A stretch of 64,000 bases of DNA, taken from NCBI GenBank assembly GCA_019752635.1, contig JAIELX010000005.1:124001-188000 (forward strand). The letters run 5' to 3'. The stretch comes from Candidatus Obscuribacterales bacterium. Lineage in GTDB: Bacteria > Cyanobacteriota > Vampirovibrionia > Obscuribacterales > Obscuribacteraceae. This document shows positions 42,655-51,074 of the stretch, one piece after another. Position 1 is the stretch's first letter. Every line of letters starts with the position of its first letter. The notes below the pieces were generated by a model that worked only from the letters and a program-made list of their open reading frames with translations, was not told the origin of the DNA and did not search any database. Both the position numbers and the translations under genes were made by a program.

Positions 42655-42998
42655 ATGTTTCCCCGCCACAAGATGCCAGTGGATGCCGCTAAGTATCCCC
42701 CTATATATGTACACCCAAACGCGACTTGTGAAACTAATTTCAGGCACGGAAAGAGGTTAAACTGACTGCTTGTAAACCGTTGATCTCAAGCGGCGGCATC
42801 GAATTTCAGTTCACAGGGACTGAAAAACGGGTTGAGAACGAGTGTGATGAAGACGCCTTATTGTCGCGAATAGTCACTCCGGCGAAAGACCGATACAGCA
42901 CTTTCCGAGTACTTGAGCGCTTCAGGCATCTCAAATCTCTGCCGAAGTCCGGTGGGAATTTCTCGCCATGGGTCCGGCAACCACTGAAAGACGCCGCT
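42655..42998. other. Intergenic region upstream of the giant gene
   Basis: These 344 bases separate the stop of the 276-residue gene from the giant gene start. No credible gene was found; a plus-strand frame here (42780-43022) lacks a ribosome site and runs into the neighbouring gene. The stretch presumably holds the promoter of the giant gene. No hairpin with a T tract was found for the upstream gene. Confidence 0.5.
42702..42733 (-). promoter_or_regulatory. Possible promoter of the giant gene
   Basis: On the minus strand TTCACA (42728-42733) is followed by CATATA (42704-42709, 18-base gap) or TATATA (42702-42707, 20-base gap). The start codon is about 50 bases further on. The match to sigma-70 elements is imperfect, so this is a candidate only. 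Confidence 0.25.
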
Positions 42999-43829
42999 TT
43001 AGCCGACTCTTCTTCTGACTAGATCTTCTTCTTCTTCTTCTTCTTCTTCTTCTTCTGTAACTTGAGTTTTGGTTCGTTCGACAAGCGCGCGAAACAGTTC
43101 CATGCAAGTAGTTTCAACGTGATAGACGCCCAGCGGCTTGTCGTCGCTTGATTCCCATACCACTTCGTTTTTTTCGAGCCGAGTCTTAAATGCGGCAACT
43201 GGAGAATAGTTTAGTTCTTGTTTTGACAGACCGATCGCTCGTGACACGGGGATGAGATAGAACTCGATGCCATTTTGATCGCCGCGAAGGACCAGGCTGT
43301 AGCGCGATGTTGATAGTCTGGCACGGTGCAGCGTGATTGATTCCAGTGGATTGCGCAGTTTATCGAATTTGGTAATCTCCATCACTGCTTGAGGGTTCGT
43401 CGCCGCCATGTGGAGCGGGCTGAAGCCGACAGCGTTGTTAAGTTCGTAGGCGTACGCTTTCAAGATCTCGAATACCTGCTCCATGAGAGCAGTCATGCTG
43501 CTTCTGCACATAATTTCTGCGCGATCCGCTTGTGCTCGTACCGCTCGTTGTTCTGTCAGAAAATTGACTGATTCGTGAGCTACTCGATTGAGGAACGTGC
43601 TACGTTCGGCGTTGATTGGTGTTCTGTGCAGGACCAGGATCTGGTCGTTGATCTGTGAGGTGAAGTCCTTCTCGCTAACTTCCAGTGTCGTGTACTTGGC
43701 GCGGTCCGTGTTCTTTTGGAACCCGGCGTTTTTTCCCCATTGCTGATCGAAGAAAGGACTCTTTGAAGGGGTAACCGGACGATTGTATTTCGCCATGGTC
43801 TGAATATTGGTAAGAAGGGCTTTCAACAT
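42999..43829 (-). CDS. Unknown 276-residue protein sharing a domain with the adjacent histidine kinase
   Basis: I do not recognise a named family. The start ATG at 43829 has a good ribosome site (GGGAGG, 7 bases upstream). Residues about 119-256 align with residues 146-287 of the histidine kinase encoded just upstream: both have (V/L)(F/Y)E(I/L)L..YA, then T(N/D)P.AV.E, then R.RL.T..S, IE....IP.S and LS..E. This suggests a common sensor or regulatory domain. The N-terminal 118 residues are not related to the kinase. The C-terminus has ten consecutive Glu encoded by pure GAA repeats, followed by a short basic tail. No signal peptide or membrane segment is seen, so it is probably cytoplasmic. 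It lies between the two-component genes and the giant gene, on the same strand, with gaps of 266 and 344 bases. Confidence 0.8.
   Translation of the reverse strand: MLKALLTNIQTMAKYNRPVTPSKSPFFDQQWGKNAGFQKNTDRAKYTTLEVSEKDFTSQINDQILVLHRTPINAERSTFLNRVAHESVNFLTEQRAVRAQADRAEIMCRSSMTALMEQVFEILKAYAYELNNAVGFSPLHMAATNPQAVMEITKFDKLRNPLESITLHRARLSTSRYSLVLRGDQNGIEFYLIPVSRAIGLSKQELNYSPVAAFKTRLEKNEVVWESSDDKPLGVYHVETTCMELFRALVERTKTQVTEEEEEEEEEEDLVRRRVG
43026..43055 (-). repeat. (GAA)10 trinucleotide microsatellite
   Basis: Ten perfect GAA codons (TTC on the plus strand) encode the poly-Glu stretch near the C-terminus of the 276-residue protein. Changes in copy number would stay in frame. Confidence 0.9.
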
Positions 43830-44095
43830 AATAAACCTCCCAATCGAGATCGGCAGCTGATCTCGCTGTGATTACAGTGTTGGTAATTAGTGTGCTTTTG
43901 CCGTGCTTGGCTTATGTCACTATAGTAAGTTTGAATCGGGTAACTGTAAATTCTCTAATTCGTATTAGCGAAAGTGCGTATGGCTTTTTTTCGAGCGAGC
44001 ATGTTGCGGGACTGACTTTGGACAAACTGATTCTAATGGAGAAGACTTAGCCATTCGTGGCAGTACCCTCACAAACTCGTGGCAATTTGTCAAAA

Positions 44096-45673
44096 TTAGC
44101 GTAAGTCTAGTTCAAGCAGTGTGCGCGTTCCCTTGCCCGGGGTGGATTCTATGTGGAGTCGGGCCTGGTAGAAACAGCGGATTAGTTCGACTCGTTCTCG
44201 AATGCTGGTGATGCCGTAGCCTCCGGATTGAGGGTCGGGTGCAGGAGTGTTTTCCGGATCGAATCCTTTGCCGTTGTCTGCTACAAGAATGCTCAGCGTG
44301 CTGCCCTTGTACTCGATGGTAACGGCTACTTTCGTAGCTTGTGCGTACTTGAGCACATTGTTCAGGCACTCCTGAACAATGCGATATACATGAAGCTCAA
44401 CGGCTCCCGGCAAGGCGGGTATCTCAACATCGCAGTTCAAAACACAATCGGCGTCCGTTCTTTCGGCCATGGCTCCCAGCAAGTCTTCCAAGACGACTTG
44501 CAGTCCCCAGTCACCCAAGTCACGAGGGGAGAGTTCATAGCAGATATCGCGCAATCTCTGCACGACTACATCGAGTGCCTCGGCAATGTATGTCGGGTCC
44601 GGTGCCGTAGCATTGCTCAAGTCCCTTTTGAGAGCCATTACATCTGAGATCACGGCGTCGTGCAAATCACGGGCAATGCGTCGTTGAATGTCCTCTTGCT
44701 GCATTACGACTTTTTGGGCCAGATTCTGGCGCTCCTCCAGTAGTTTGTTTATCGATCCGGCCAGAGCGCCATCGATCATTTGTTCTTTGTTTACTTGTTG
44801 CAGAGGCTGCTCTTGATCTTGGGTGCTGCGAACGAGCTCCTTGAACATTTGGCGTGTCAGCACCCTCATGTCGTCCGTTCCTGCAGGCAGACCATCGAGA
44901 AGCCAGCTGCTTTCGCCTTTTCGCTGCCGCAGCTCCAGGCGCAATCTCCTGCGAAAAGTGTGTTCACCATTGGAAAGCAACATCACATCCGAAGCCGGAA
45001 TGACAAATGCTTCGATCACTCCGTCAGCGGCTCTGCCGGTGATACTCCAACTGCGAGTCGCCAGACGCCAGCGGCGATATGTGAATTGCTCCATGGTTTC
45101 GACGGTCGTTAACGACTTTACTTTCTGCACCATTCTTTTCTCAGCAACAGCATCTGGATCCGTCATATTGATTTTGAGTGCGGCCGAGGGAACCAGGGTG
45201 TTGAACTGTCTGGCGTAGTTGCACAGTAGTTCGTAAAGGTTGTCGAAAAGTTCAACAGTTTGTTCTTCCCGTTCTTCTTTTGTTCCTCGTCGTTGCGGCT
45301 TGCGGCGCCACTCGCCTGTGCTCGATATCGATTGGAGCCATTCGTTGTCGGCATTATTACTGGAAGGCGAGAGATTCTCCGCCGGTGGTGCATCGCGAAA
45401 CAGCTCCTTGCGAAAGACCGGAATGTGCGCGTTGCTACTGGACTGTTCTTTGCGACCAATTTCGACGCGATTGTCCAAATGCGGAAGTGCAGTCAGTGAA
45501 GACGGCTTTTGCGATTCGACCGAATTAGTTGTCGCGGCAGGCGCTGAATCGTCCCATGTTAATACAGCGCCATCGGGCTCTACTGCCGGCTTTGTCGCTT
45601 TGCTGATTTTTTTGCGCCTGGTTCCCGGAAAAAGCAAACTAGCCAATAACAATGCATCGCGAAACAGCTTCAT
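44096..45673 (-). CDS. NarL-type sensor histidine kinase (HisKA_3/HATPase)
   Basis: Autophosphorylating kinase of a two-component pair. The dimerisation/phosphoacceptor box RRIARDLHDAV places the phospho-His at 338, typical of HisKA_3. The ATPase domain follows, with an N box around NNVLKYAQA (438-446), DNGKGFD (466-472, G1) and GGYGITSIRERVEL (484-497, G2). The first about 140 residues are polar and low in order, apart from a short hydrophobic stretch at 6-16 that is too short for a clear membrane span. Residues about 142-287 form a domain shared with the neighbouring 276-residue protein. A coiled-coil linker (about 290-330) joins it to the kinase core. The ATG at 45673 overlaps the response regulator stop (ATGA), implying translational coupling. 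The signal sensed is unknown; the enzyme appears to be cytoplasmic. Confidence 0.92.
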   Translation of the reverse strand: MKLFRDALLLASLLFPGTRRKKISKATKPAVEPDGAVLTWDDSAPAATTNSVESQKPSSLTALPHLDNRVEIGRKEQSSSNAHIPVFRKELFRDAPPAENLSPSSNNADNEWLQSISSTGEWRRKPQRRGTKEEREEQTVELFDNLYELLCNYARQFNTLVPSAALKINMTDPDAVAEKRMVQKVKSLTTVETMEQFTYRRWRLATRSWSITGRAADGVIEAFVIPASDVMLLSNGEHTFRRRLRLELRQRKGESSWLLDGLPAGTDDMRVLTRQMFKELVRSTQDQEQPLQQVNKEQMIDGALAGSINKLLEERQNLAQKVVMQQEDIQRRIARDLHDAVISDVMALKRDLSNATAPDPTYIAEALDVVVQRLRDICYELSPRDLGDWGLQVVLEDLLGAMAERTDADCVLNCDVEIPALPGAVELHVYRIVQECLNNVLKYAQATKVAVTIEYKGSTLSILVADNGKGFDPENTPAPDPQSGGYGITSIRERVELIRCFYQARLHIESTPGKGTRTLLELDLR

Positions 45674-46290
45674 GGTTCGCTGTCCAGATTACCGTAACCG
45701 TTTTGGACCGCCCAAGCTATTAATTCTTCTCGCGTTTTCAATCCAAGCTTCAATAAAAGCAGCTCGCATTGTTTGCGAACGGTTGCCGGTGAGGTCAGTC
45801 TTTCCTCGGCCATGTCCTGGTACTTCATTCCGCGAGCAAGAAGTTTGAGCACTTCCTGCTCGGACTTTGTCAGCTTAGTCTGTCCCGAGGCGATAGCGGC
45901 TGATATGATCGGCTTCTTTCCTGCAACGATCTCTCTCATCGCATCGGCAACCCTGGTTACACTTTCCGACTTGAGCAGATAGCCGCACGCACCGGCCGAT
46001 AGTACAGCCTGTATGAATGCCGGTCTGCTCTCACCGGAGAATATCAGCACTTTGCTGTCAGGCAAATCGCAAAACTGTTTTACCATTGTTTTGGGACCGG
46101 ATTTTCCCGGAAGATGCAAATCAAGCAGAATGATGTCCGGGCGTAATGCTCTGGCCATGGTCAAGCCTTCATCGGAATCGCTGCAAGCGCCACAGACTTG
46201 TAAGTCGCTCTGGGCGCTCAATCCCGATCGCAGTCCATCGAGAGTCACCAGGTGGTCTTCAAGGATGAGGACTCTGATTCTTTCTGTCAT
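45670..46290 (-). CDS. NarL/LuxR-family response regulator
   Basis: Partner of the downstream histidine kinase. The receiver domain has the acidic pair in LILEDH (8-13), the phospho-acceptor Asp57 in LLDLHLPG, Ser85 in IFSGES and Lys107 in GYLLKS. A LuxR-type helix-turn-helix follows at about 137-200 (LTKSEQEVLKLLARG ... SPATVRKQ). I chose ATG 46290 (206 codons, 205 residues beginning MTERIRVLIL), because the receiver fold begins at once and AGGGAG lies about 10 bases upstream; the frame stays open to 46341, adding 17 residues that do not look like a receiver. The gene is divergent from the Ser/Thr kinase genes, with 108 bases between the starts. Targets are unknown; the divergent kinases, the downstream 276-residue gene and the giant gene are candidates by position only. 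Confidence 0.92.
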   Translation of the reverse strand: MTERIRVLILEDHLVTLDGLRSGLSAQSDLQVCGACSDSDEGLTMARALRPDIILLDLHLPGKSGPKTMVKQFCDLPDSKVLIFSGESRPAFIQAVLSAGACGYLLKSESVTRVADAMREIVAGKKPIISAAIASGQTKLTKSEQEVLKLLARGMKYQDMAEERLTSPATVRKQCELLLLKLGLKTREELIAWAVQNGYGNLDSEP

Positions 46291-46398
46291 GCCACGATTC
46301 TCCCTAGCTCCTAGATACCCGTCGCGTGCACCGTGTATCACCCGAGGCTTGAATTGCCTGCGCGCGGTGGCATAACTAAATCAAGGAGCCGGGCAGGA
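46291..46398. promoter_or_regulatory. Divergent intergenic region
   Basis: These 108 bases separate the response-regulator start (minus) from the first Ser/Thr kinase start (plus) and must carry any promoters for both operons. I could not identify convincing -35/-10 elements or a response-regulator binding site by eye. Confidence 0.4.
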
Positions 46399-48333
46399 AT
46401 GTTTACAGAGAAGGGCAGTGAAATAGGAACGGTGGTGGTGGCGGATACCGCACTCGATGCACTGGGATTGCCGCAGCGCTTCAGCGTGCGGGCTTTGATC
46501 GGACGAGGGGGCATGGGCGATGTCTACCGCGCTATTGATTCGCAGTTGGAGCGCGATGTAGCCATTAAACTGCTTCACGCCGATCTTGCAGCGACCGCCG
46601 AGGGACAACGGCGCTTTCTGCGCGAAGCGCGCACCTTAGCTACTCTGGCGCATCCGCACATTTTGAAGATTCACATGTTCGGCATTACCGAAGGGACGTA
46701 TCGACCTTTTCAGGTTTCGGACTGTCTGGAAGGGGAGAGTCTTGCCGAGTTTTTGGCGCGAGAGCGTGTCTTAGCCGTCGCCGAGTTTGAGGTCGTTTTT
46801 GGCGGCATTCTCCAGGCACTGGAGTACGCGTCTTCAAAGGGCATCGTGCACAGGGATATAAAACCGAGTAATATCTTTCTGTGTCGAGATGCCGAAGGGC
46901 TGCTGATGCCGATTCTGCTTGATTTCGGCATTGCCAGCATCGAAAGCCGTGACGGTGGCAAAACTGTAACAGCCAGCGGTGCCATGCTCGGCAGCCCGCA
47001 ATACATGAGTCCTGAGCAAATTCGCGGTGAAGCCGTCGATACCACGTCGGACATCTACTCAATTGGAATTGTTATGTATGAATGTCTTACCGGGGCTCCG
47101 CCATTTGGAGGCCAGTCTGCGCTGGAGACGATGTATCAGCGTATGGCGTCTTCGGTACCGACTTTGAATTCGTATTTAATTGGAAGGAAATGCGATCTTG
47201 CCCTCTCCAGAATTGTATTGAGTTGCCTTCAGAAGGACAGGAAATTGCGTCCGCAGGGATTTTCCGCGCTGCGCAACGACCTGGCAGTCGCCATGAAGGA
47301 AATTCCTGAAGGGGTGGTATTTAACTCGCGAAGAACTGTCACTAAGAGCGCACCGTTAAAAGTTTTGCTTTCCATTGCTTGCACCGCTGCTTTGTTGATA
47401 GCATGTGGTGTTTTTGCCATGAAGGGGTTGGAGTCGATCCGTATGCAGGAAGCAAAGTCTTTGCTTCACCCCAAAACCGAGCTCCAACGCGATTCGACGG
47501 AGGAACTTGAGGCAATCGCTGCAAAGGCGCAGCGCTTGTTTGATCTCGGCGACAAGCACGATAAGGAAATTTCGGCAAAGTTGCTTTTCAGCAAGCTAAC
47601 GGCACTGAGATGGCGCTACTGGAGCGAATCCATGTACGAGAAGTGGTATTCGCTCAACGATAGGGTTTGTGAACCGTTCAAGTACATGGTTAATGGAAAA
47701 AGCAAACAAGTTGATTACCTTATCGATAACTTTCATCGCACATACAAAATCGCCACAAATTCTATCGATGCAAGCGAAAAACAGAAATGGCTCACACGTT
47801 CTCATGAATCGCTAACGCAGGCAAACTTGTTGGCCCCCGGGCTTGAGAATCGGATTTCCAACATTGCCGTTAGTCACACTCGCCTGGTAGATCTGTCCCA
47901 CCAGGGGCGCTTCAAAGCAGCCAAGAAAGAGTACCTGTCGTCGTGGAACGCCTTGAAAACTGCGGAGCGGTCCGTCGGAACCGAATTTTTCTTTGGCGGT
48001 GACGTGAGGGAGGACTGGCGGCCCCATAGAGTGTCGGATACGCTGGAGCATCTTATGGAAGAGGCTGCATGGAACACGGGTGATGATCCTTTGTCGTTGT
48101 GCGAGGTCATTGCCCCCCTGGCAGATTATCTCGAAAAGCAACACGAAAAAGCCAAAGGTGATCGAGCCAAAGTGTTTGCCGAACAAAAATTGAAAGCCGC
48201 GTATCCCGAACCACCGGTGGACGAAGTGGCACTGGCGCGATACCGGGCGGTGCGAAAGGCGCTGAAAACAACTGCGGGGACGGAAGATAGAAACGATTTT
48301 TGGGGAAAGCACAATATGCGGTCAGTCTATTGA
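46399..48333 (+). CDS. Transmembrane Ser/Thr protein kinase (PknB-like)
   Basis: Hanks-type kinase. From ATG 46399 (AAGGAG at 46383-46388) the protein has 644 residues. Visible motifs: glycine loop GRGGMG (35-40), catalytic Lys57 (AIKLL), Glu76 of helix C, HRDIKPSN with Asp153, DFG with Asp175, and the activation segment SPQYMSPEQ. A juxtamembrane stretch precedes one hydrophobic span at about 320-342 (PLKVLLSIACTAALLIACG). The C-terminal 300 residues would be outside the cytoplasm; they are polar, probably helical, and match no PASTA repeats. An upstream in-frame ATG at 46333 is possible, but it would overlap the regulator region and lacks a ribosome site. It is the first gene of a two-kinase unit. 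Confidence 0.93.
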   Translation: MFTEKGSEIGTVVVADTALDALGLPQRFSVRALIGRGGMGDVYRAIDSQLERDVAIKLLHADLAATAEGQRRFLREARTLATLAHPHILKIHMFGITEGTYRPFQVSDCLEGESLAEFLARERVLAVAEFEVVFGGILQALEYASSKGIVHRDIKPSNIFLCRDAEGLLMPILLDFGIASIESRDGGKTVTASGAMLGSPQYMSPEQIRGEAVDTTSDIYSIGIVMYECLTGAPPFGGQSALETMYQRMASSVPTLNSYLIGRKCDLALSRIVLSCLQKDRKLRPQGFSALRNDLAVAMKEIPEGVVFNSRRTVTKSAPLKVLLSIACTAALLIACGVFAMKGLESIRMQEAKSLLHPKTELQRDSTEELEAIAAKAQRLFDLGDKHDKEISAKLLFSKLTALRWRYWSESMYEKWYSLNDRVCEPFKYMVNGKSKQVDYLIDNFHRTYKIATNSIDASEKQKWLTRSHESLTQANLLAPGLENRISNIAVSHTRLVDLSHQGRFKAAKKEYLSSWNALKTAERSVGTEFFFGGDVREDWRPHRVSDTLEHLMEEAAWNTGDDPLSLCEVIAPLADYLEKQHEKAKGDRAKVFAEQKLKAAYPEPPVDEVALARYRAVRKALKTTAGTEDRNDFWGKHNMRSVY

Positions 48334-48390
48334 GTTCGTGTGACTCGAGAGAACGTCGCATGTAGAGGCAGTTGGACTTCTGGAAAACTT

Positions 48391-50313
48391 ATGCAGCTCG
48401 ACGACCACGAGTCAAACTTGCGCGAAATGTCCGGTCTGGGGGTGTCGGATCGGTACAGACTGATCAAGTTGATCGGGCGTGGCGGAATGGGCAGCATCTA
48501 TGAGGCGGACGATGTTGTACTAAACGACAAGGTTGCCATCAAAGTTCTGCACAGGGATTTATGTTCAACCGCCGATAGTCGTATAAGATTCTTGCGCGAA
48601 GCAAAAGCTCTTGCGGCGTTGAGACATTCCAATATCGTCAATATTCGCTATCTGGGTGTTACGGAGCAGGGTCGCCCCTTTCAGGTTCTGGATTACCTGG
48701 ACGGTGAAACTCTGGCCGATCGCAACTTGCGCACAAACAGTCCACTCTCTCCTCGAGAATTCCAACGTATCTTTGTGCAAGTGGCCGATGCACTCGAGTA
48801 CGCCCGACAGCGCAACGTGGTTCATCGCGACATAAAGCCTTCTAACATAATGCTGCGTTATGTCAATGAAGAAACGCATGCAATTCTGCTCGATTTCGGT
48901 ATTGCAAAAATTATCGATGAAGACCCGGAAAAGACTGTTACCGGAATGACTATCCCGGGAAGTCCGCCATACATGAGTCCGGAACAGTGTCGCGGCGAAT
49001 CTCTCGATTTTCGCTCGGACATGTATAGCCTCGGATGCGTAATGTATGAGTGTCTCGCCATGGCACAACCGTTTTCCGGTGAAACTCACATGGAGATCAT
49101 GTACAAACATTTCAACGAGGAACCTCCCCTTCTGCAAATGATGACTGAGAGCGGTAACAAGGCTCCATCACTGGTTGTGTCAGTGATAGAGCGTTGTTTG
49201 GCAAAAGACAAAGAGAGGCGCCCCGAAAGCTTCACTCAGTTGAAGGAGCTTCTTCTTGAATCAACCACGGGAGAATCGGTCTATCGTGTTACGGCCGGTG
49301 GCGGTGCTCGTGGTAAATACGGACGACACTCCGCGATCTTGCTGACTATTCTTGCCCTCGTTCTGGCCGGGGGCGTTGCCTCGCTAATGAATCGCAGGAC
49401 CGCTCCTGAGCCTGCCCTGGCATCGGTTGGCGGCGACAAAGGTTGCAGCAAAGAATTGGAGCGTCTGATTGTCAAAACAAAAAAATCCATGCGTCAAATT
49501 CGGATGGGTGACGCTTCAGGGCAAAAGTCGGCAGCTGTAGTCCTATCCGTCGATATGCCGGAGTTGGCCTTAAGGTTTGCACGAGCGCATCGCTTTGCCG
49601 AGGCGGTGCAAACTTTGAGAGACTGGTTGACTGTGTGTTCGCGACTCCCTGAGGGCGCAGGAGCTGCGACCGTGAATGCGCACAAGGTGATGGCCGATGT
49701 TTATTCCTGGTGGGCAGCTGAAGATGGCGGCAATCAGGAAGGTGAACTTCTGAAAGAATCGCGCGCGCAATATCGCGAAGCGGTGCAACAGGCACGGGCG
49801 CTGTCGTTGCATGAAGAGCAAAGTGAAGCGCAATCTTTGCTGGTCAGGAAGTACTGTGCGGCCGGATTGATTCCTGAGTCTAAGGCGGAATTCGCCTCGT
49901 TCGCGGAGGGGCTGAAGCATCTGAAGCAACCTTCTGCTCTGGCTTATATCTCGACTTCCCAGCCAACCGATCATCGAACTAGAGATGCACTGGAATTCGC
50001 TAAAGACTTACCTGGCACTGCCAAGCCGAAGAGTCGGGAAGATGTTCTTACTCTATGCCAGTACTGCCTAACGTTGGCCGACTATGCTGTCTCCATCGGT
50101 AAAGGCGAATGCGCGCTTGAAATTCTGCCTATTGCGCAATCCTATTTGGATCAGGCCTTTCCGAAGAAAACAGACCGACTTAGCGCGCTCTATGTTCAAC
50201 CAAATGCCCAGATTGAGCACCTCCATAAGGAGGCTGAGCGGGCCAAGGCGAACGAACCTCACGGCAGGGACGAAATTCCATTTCTTGGTCCCGGAAAAGT
50301 CCTGCACAGGTAG
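48391..50313 (+). CDS. Second transmembrane Ser/Thr protein kinase
   Basis: Paralogue of the preceding kinase, 57 bases downstream. Motifs (numbered from ATG 48391, 640 residues): GRGGMG 29-34, Lys51 (VAIKVL), HRDIKPSN with Asp147, DFG with Asp168, SPPYMSPEQ. One membrane span lies at about 314-333 (SAILLTILALVLAGGVASLM). The C-terminal part is helical and TPR-like (for example HRFAEAVQTLRDWL, AQYREAVQQARALSL). A GTG at 48340 in frame would add 17 residues; I prefer 48391 because its spacing to the glycine loop resembles that of the first kinase, though its ribosome site is weak. The kinase domains of the pair are similar, while the outer domains are different, suggesting duplication followed by change of the sensing part. 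Confidence 0.92.
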   Translation: MQLDDHESNLREMSGLGVSDRYRLIKLIGRGGMGSIYEADDVVLNDKVAIKVLHRDLCSTADSRIRFLREAKALAALRHSNIVNIRYLGVTEQGRPFQVLDYLDGETLADRNLRTNSPLSPREFQRIFVQVADALEYARQRNVVHRDIKPSNIMLRYVNEETHAILLDFGIAKIIDEDPEKTVTGMTIPGSPPYMSPEQCRGESLDFRSDMYSLGCVMYECLAMAQPFSGETHMEIMYKHFNEEPPLLQMMTESGNKAPSLVVSVIERCLAKDKERRPESFTQLKELLLESTTGESVYRVTAGGGARGKYGRHSAILLTILALVLAGGVASLMNRRTAPEPALASVGGDKGCSKELERLIVKTKKSMRQIRMGDASGQKSAAVVLSVDMPELALRFARAHRFAEAVQTLRDWLTVCSRLPEGAGAATVNAHKVMADVYSWWAAEDGGNQEGELLKESRAQYREAVQQARALSLHEEQSEAQSLLVRKYCAAGLIPESKAEFASFAEGLKHLKQPSALAYISTSQPTDHRTRDALEFAKDLPGTAKPKSREDVLTLCQYCLTLADYAVSIGKGECALEILPIAQSYLDQAFPKKTDRLSALYVQPNAQIEHLHKEAERAKANEPHGRDEIPFLGPGKVLHR

Positions 50314-50381
50314 CGAAATGTGAAATTCGAGCAGCGAGCTGCCAGTCGGAGGCTTGCCGATCGAGCCGGAGCGCTTGAAGA

Positions 50382-51074
50382 TCACACTAGTTGAGCCGGG
50401 CGGCCCCAAACGGCCTGTAGCGACAACATCTTTTTCTGTAGCTCGTTGCGTTGGCGGCGATCGGCGCAGCCGTTGGCCTCCCAGTACAATTGCCACCAGC
50501 GTCGGTGCGCGATTTTTTTACCTTGCGATGCTTCTTCTTCGCAGATCTCGTAGAGTCTATCGAGAAACTTCATTGCTTCCGATTGTTCGCCTGGCGTACC
50601 ATCGTCTTCCGGCTCCGGGGCGGTGAACAGTGCCGGCGAAACATTTTGACGGTCTTGTCCGAAACACCAGCGCAGGCAAGTCACCACCGCTGGCTGCAAA
50701 TTCTCAATCTTGGCGTCATAGGTTTCGAACCGGCGCAGGATTTTTTCGGGATAGAATTCGATATGACCGCTTTCGGGCCACTTGGCACCACTTTCAAGAG
50801 CATTAAAATTGCCGTTCTCGTAGACAAGGAAGTAACCGGAAAAATTAGTGAGAAGGATGTGAAACATCTGATCTCTAATTCTCGACCAAGCCTCGCTCGA
50901 CAAGTGTTTAGCCGGATTATTGCTTTCCGAATCAGTTTCAAGCGCCAGGTCTATCGTCTTGATGGCATTACAAACCTTGAACAGCGACGGACGTTCTAGT
51001 TTCAATTCAAGTCTTCTGAAGTAAATATAGACTTCATCAACCGGCATGCTCTTTCGTCTTTCGTTTTTCGCCAT
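50382..51074 (-). CDS. Hypothetical protein, 230 residues
   Basis: No family recognised. The protein is soluble and charged, with no signal peptide or membrane span. It starts MAKNERRKSMPVDEVYIYFRR and has a Trp-rich C-terminal segment (HRRWWQLYWEANGC). A centre of about 20 acidic and Pro residues (EPEDDGTPGEQ) may be a linker between two domains. The gene is convergent with the kinase pair and divergent from the glycosyltransferase gene. A second in-frame ATG (Met10, 51047) is an alternative start; neither has a strong ribosome site. The long, uninterrupted frame and protein-like composition make a real gene likely. Confidence 0.7.
   Translation of the reverse strand: MAKNERRKSMPVDEVYIYFRRLELKLERPSLFKVCNAIKTIDLALETDSESNNPAKHLSSEAWSRIRDQMFHILLTNFSGYFLVYENGNFNALESGAKWPESGHIEFYPEKILRRFETYDAKIENLQPAVVTCLRWCFGQDRQNVSPALFTAPEPEDDGTPGEQSEAMKFLDRLYEICEEEASQGKKIAHRRWWQLYWEANGCADRRQRNELQKKMLSLQAVWGRPAQLV

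Noticed and set aside
122..42247. Dozens of plus-strand open frames of 60-383 codons, often with similar sequences every ~363 bases
   Set aside because: They are antisense shadows of the repetitive giant gene. Their apparent repetition copies the repeats on the other strand, and they lack ribosome sites and recognisable domains.
1..42654. CRISPR array as an explanation for the regular spacing
   Set aside because: The repeats are protein-coding, diverged, of period ~363 bases or several kb, and show no short identical repeats with unique spacers.
42780..43022. Plus-strand 80-codon frame upstream of the giant gene
   Set aside because: It starts with TTG without a ribosome site, overlaps the end of the 276-residue gene, and has no recognisable feature.
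43868..44050. Plus-strand 60-codon frame with a hydrophobic start
   Set aside because: It could be a small membrane protein, but it has no ribosome site, sits in a short gap and continues with unremarkable sequence; too weak to report.
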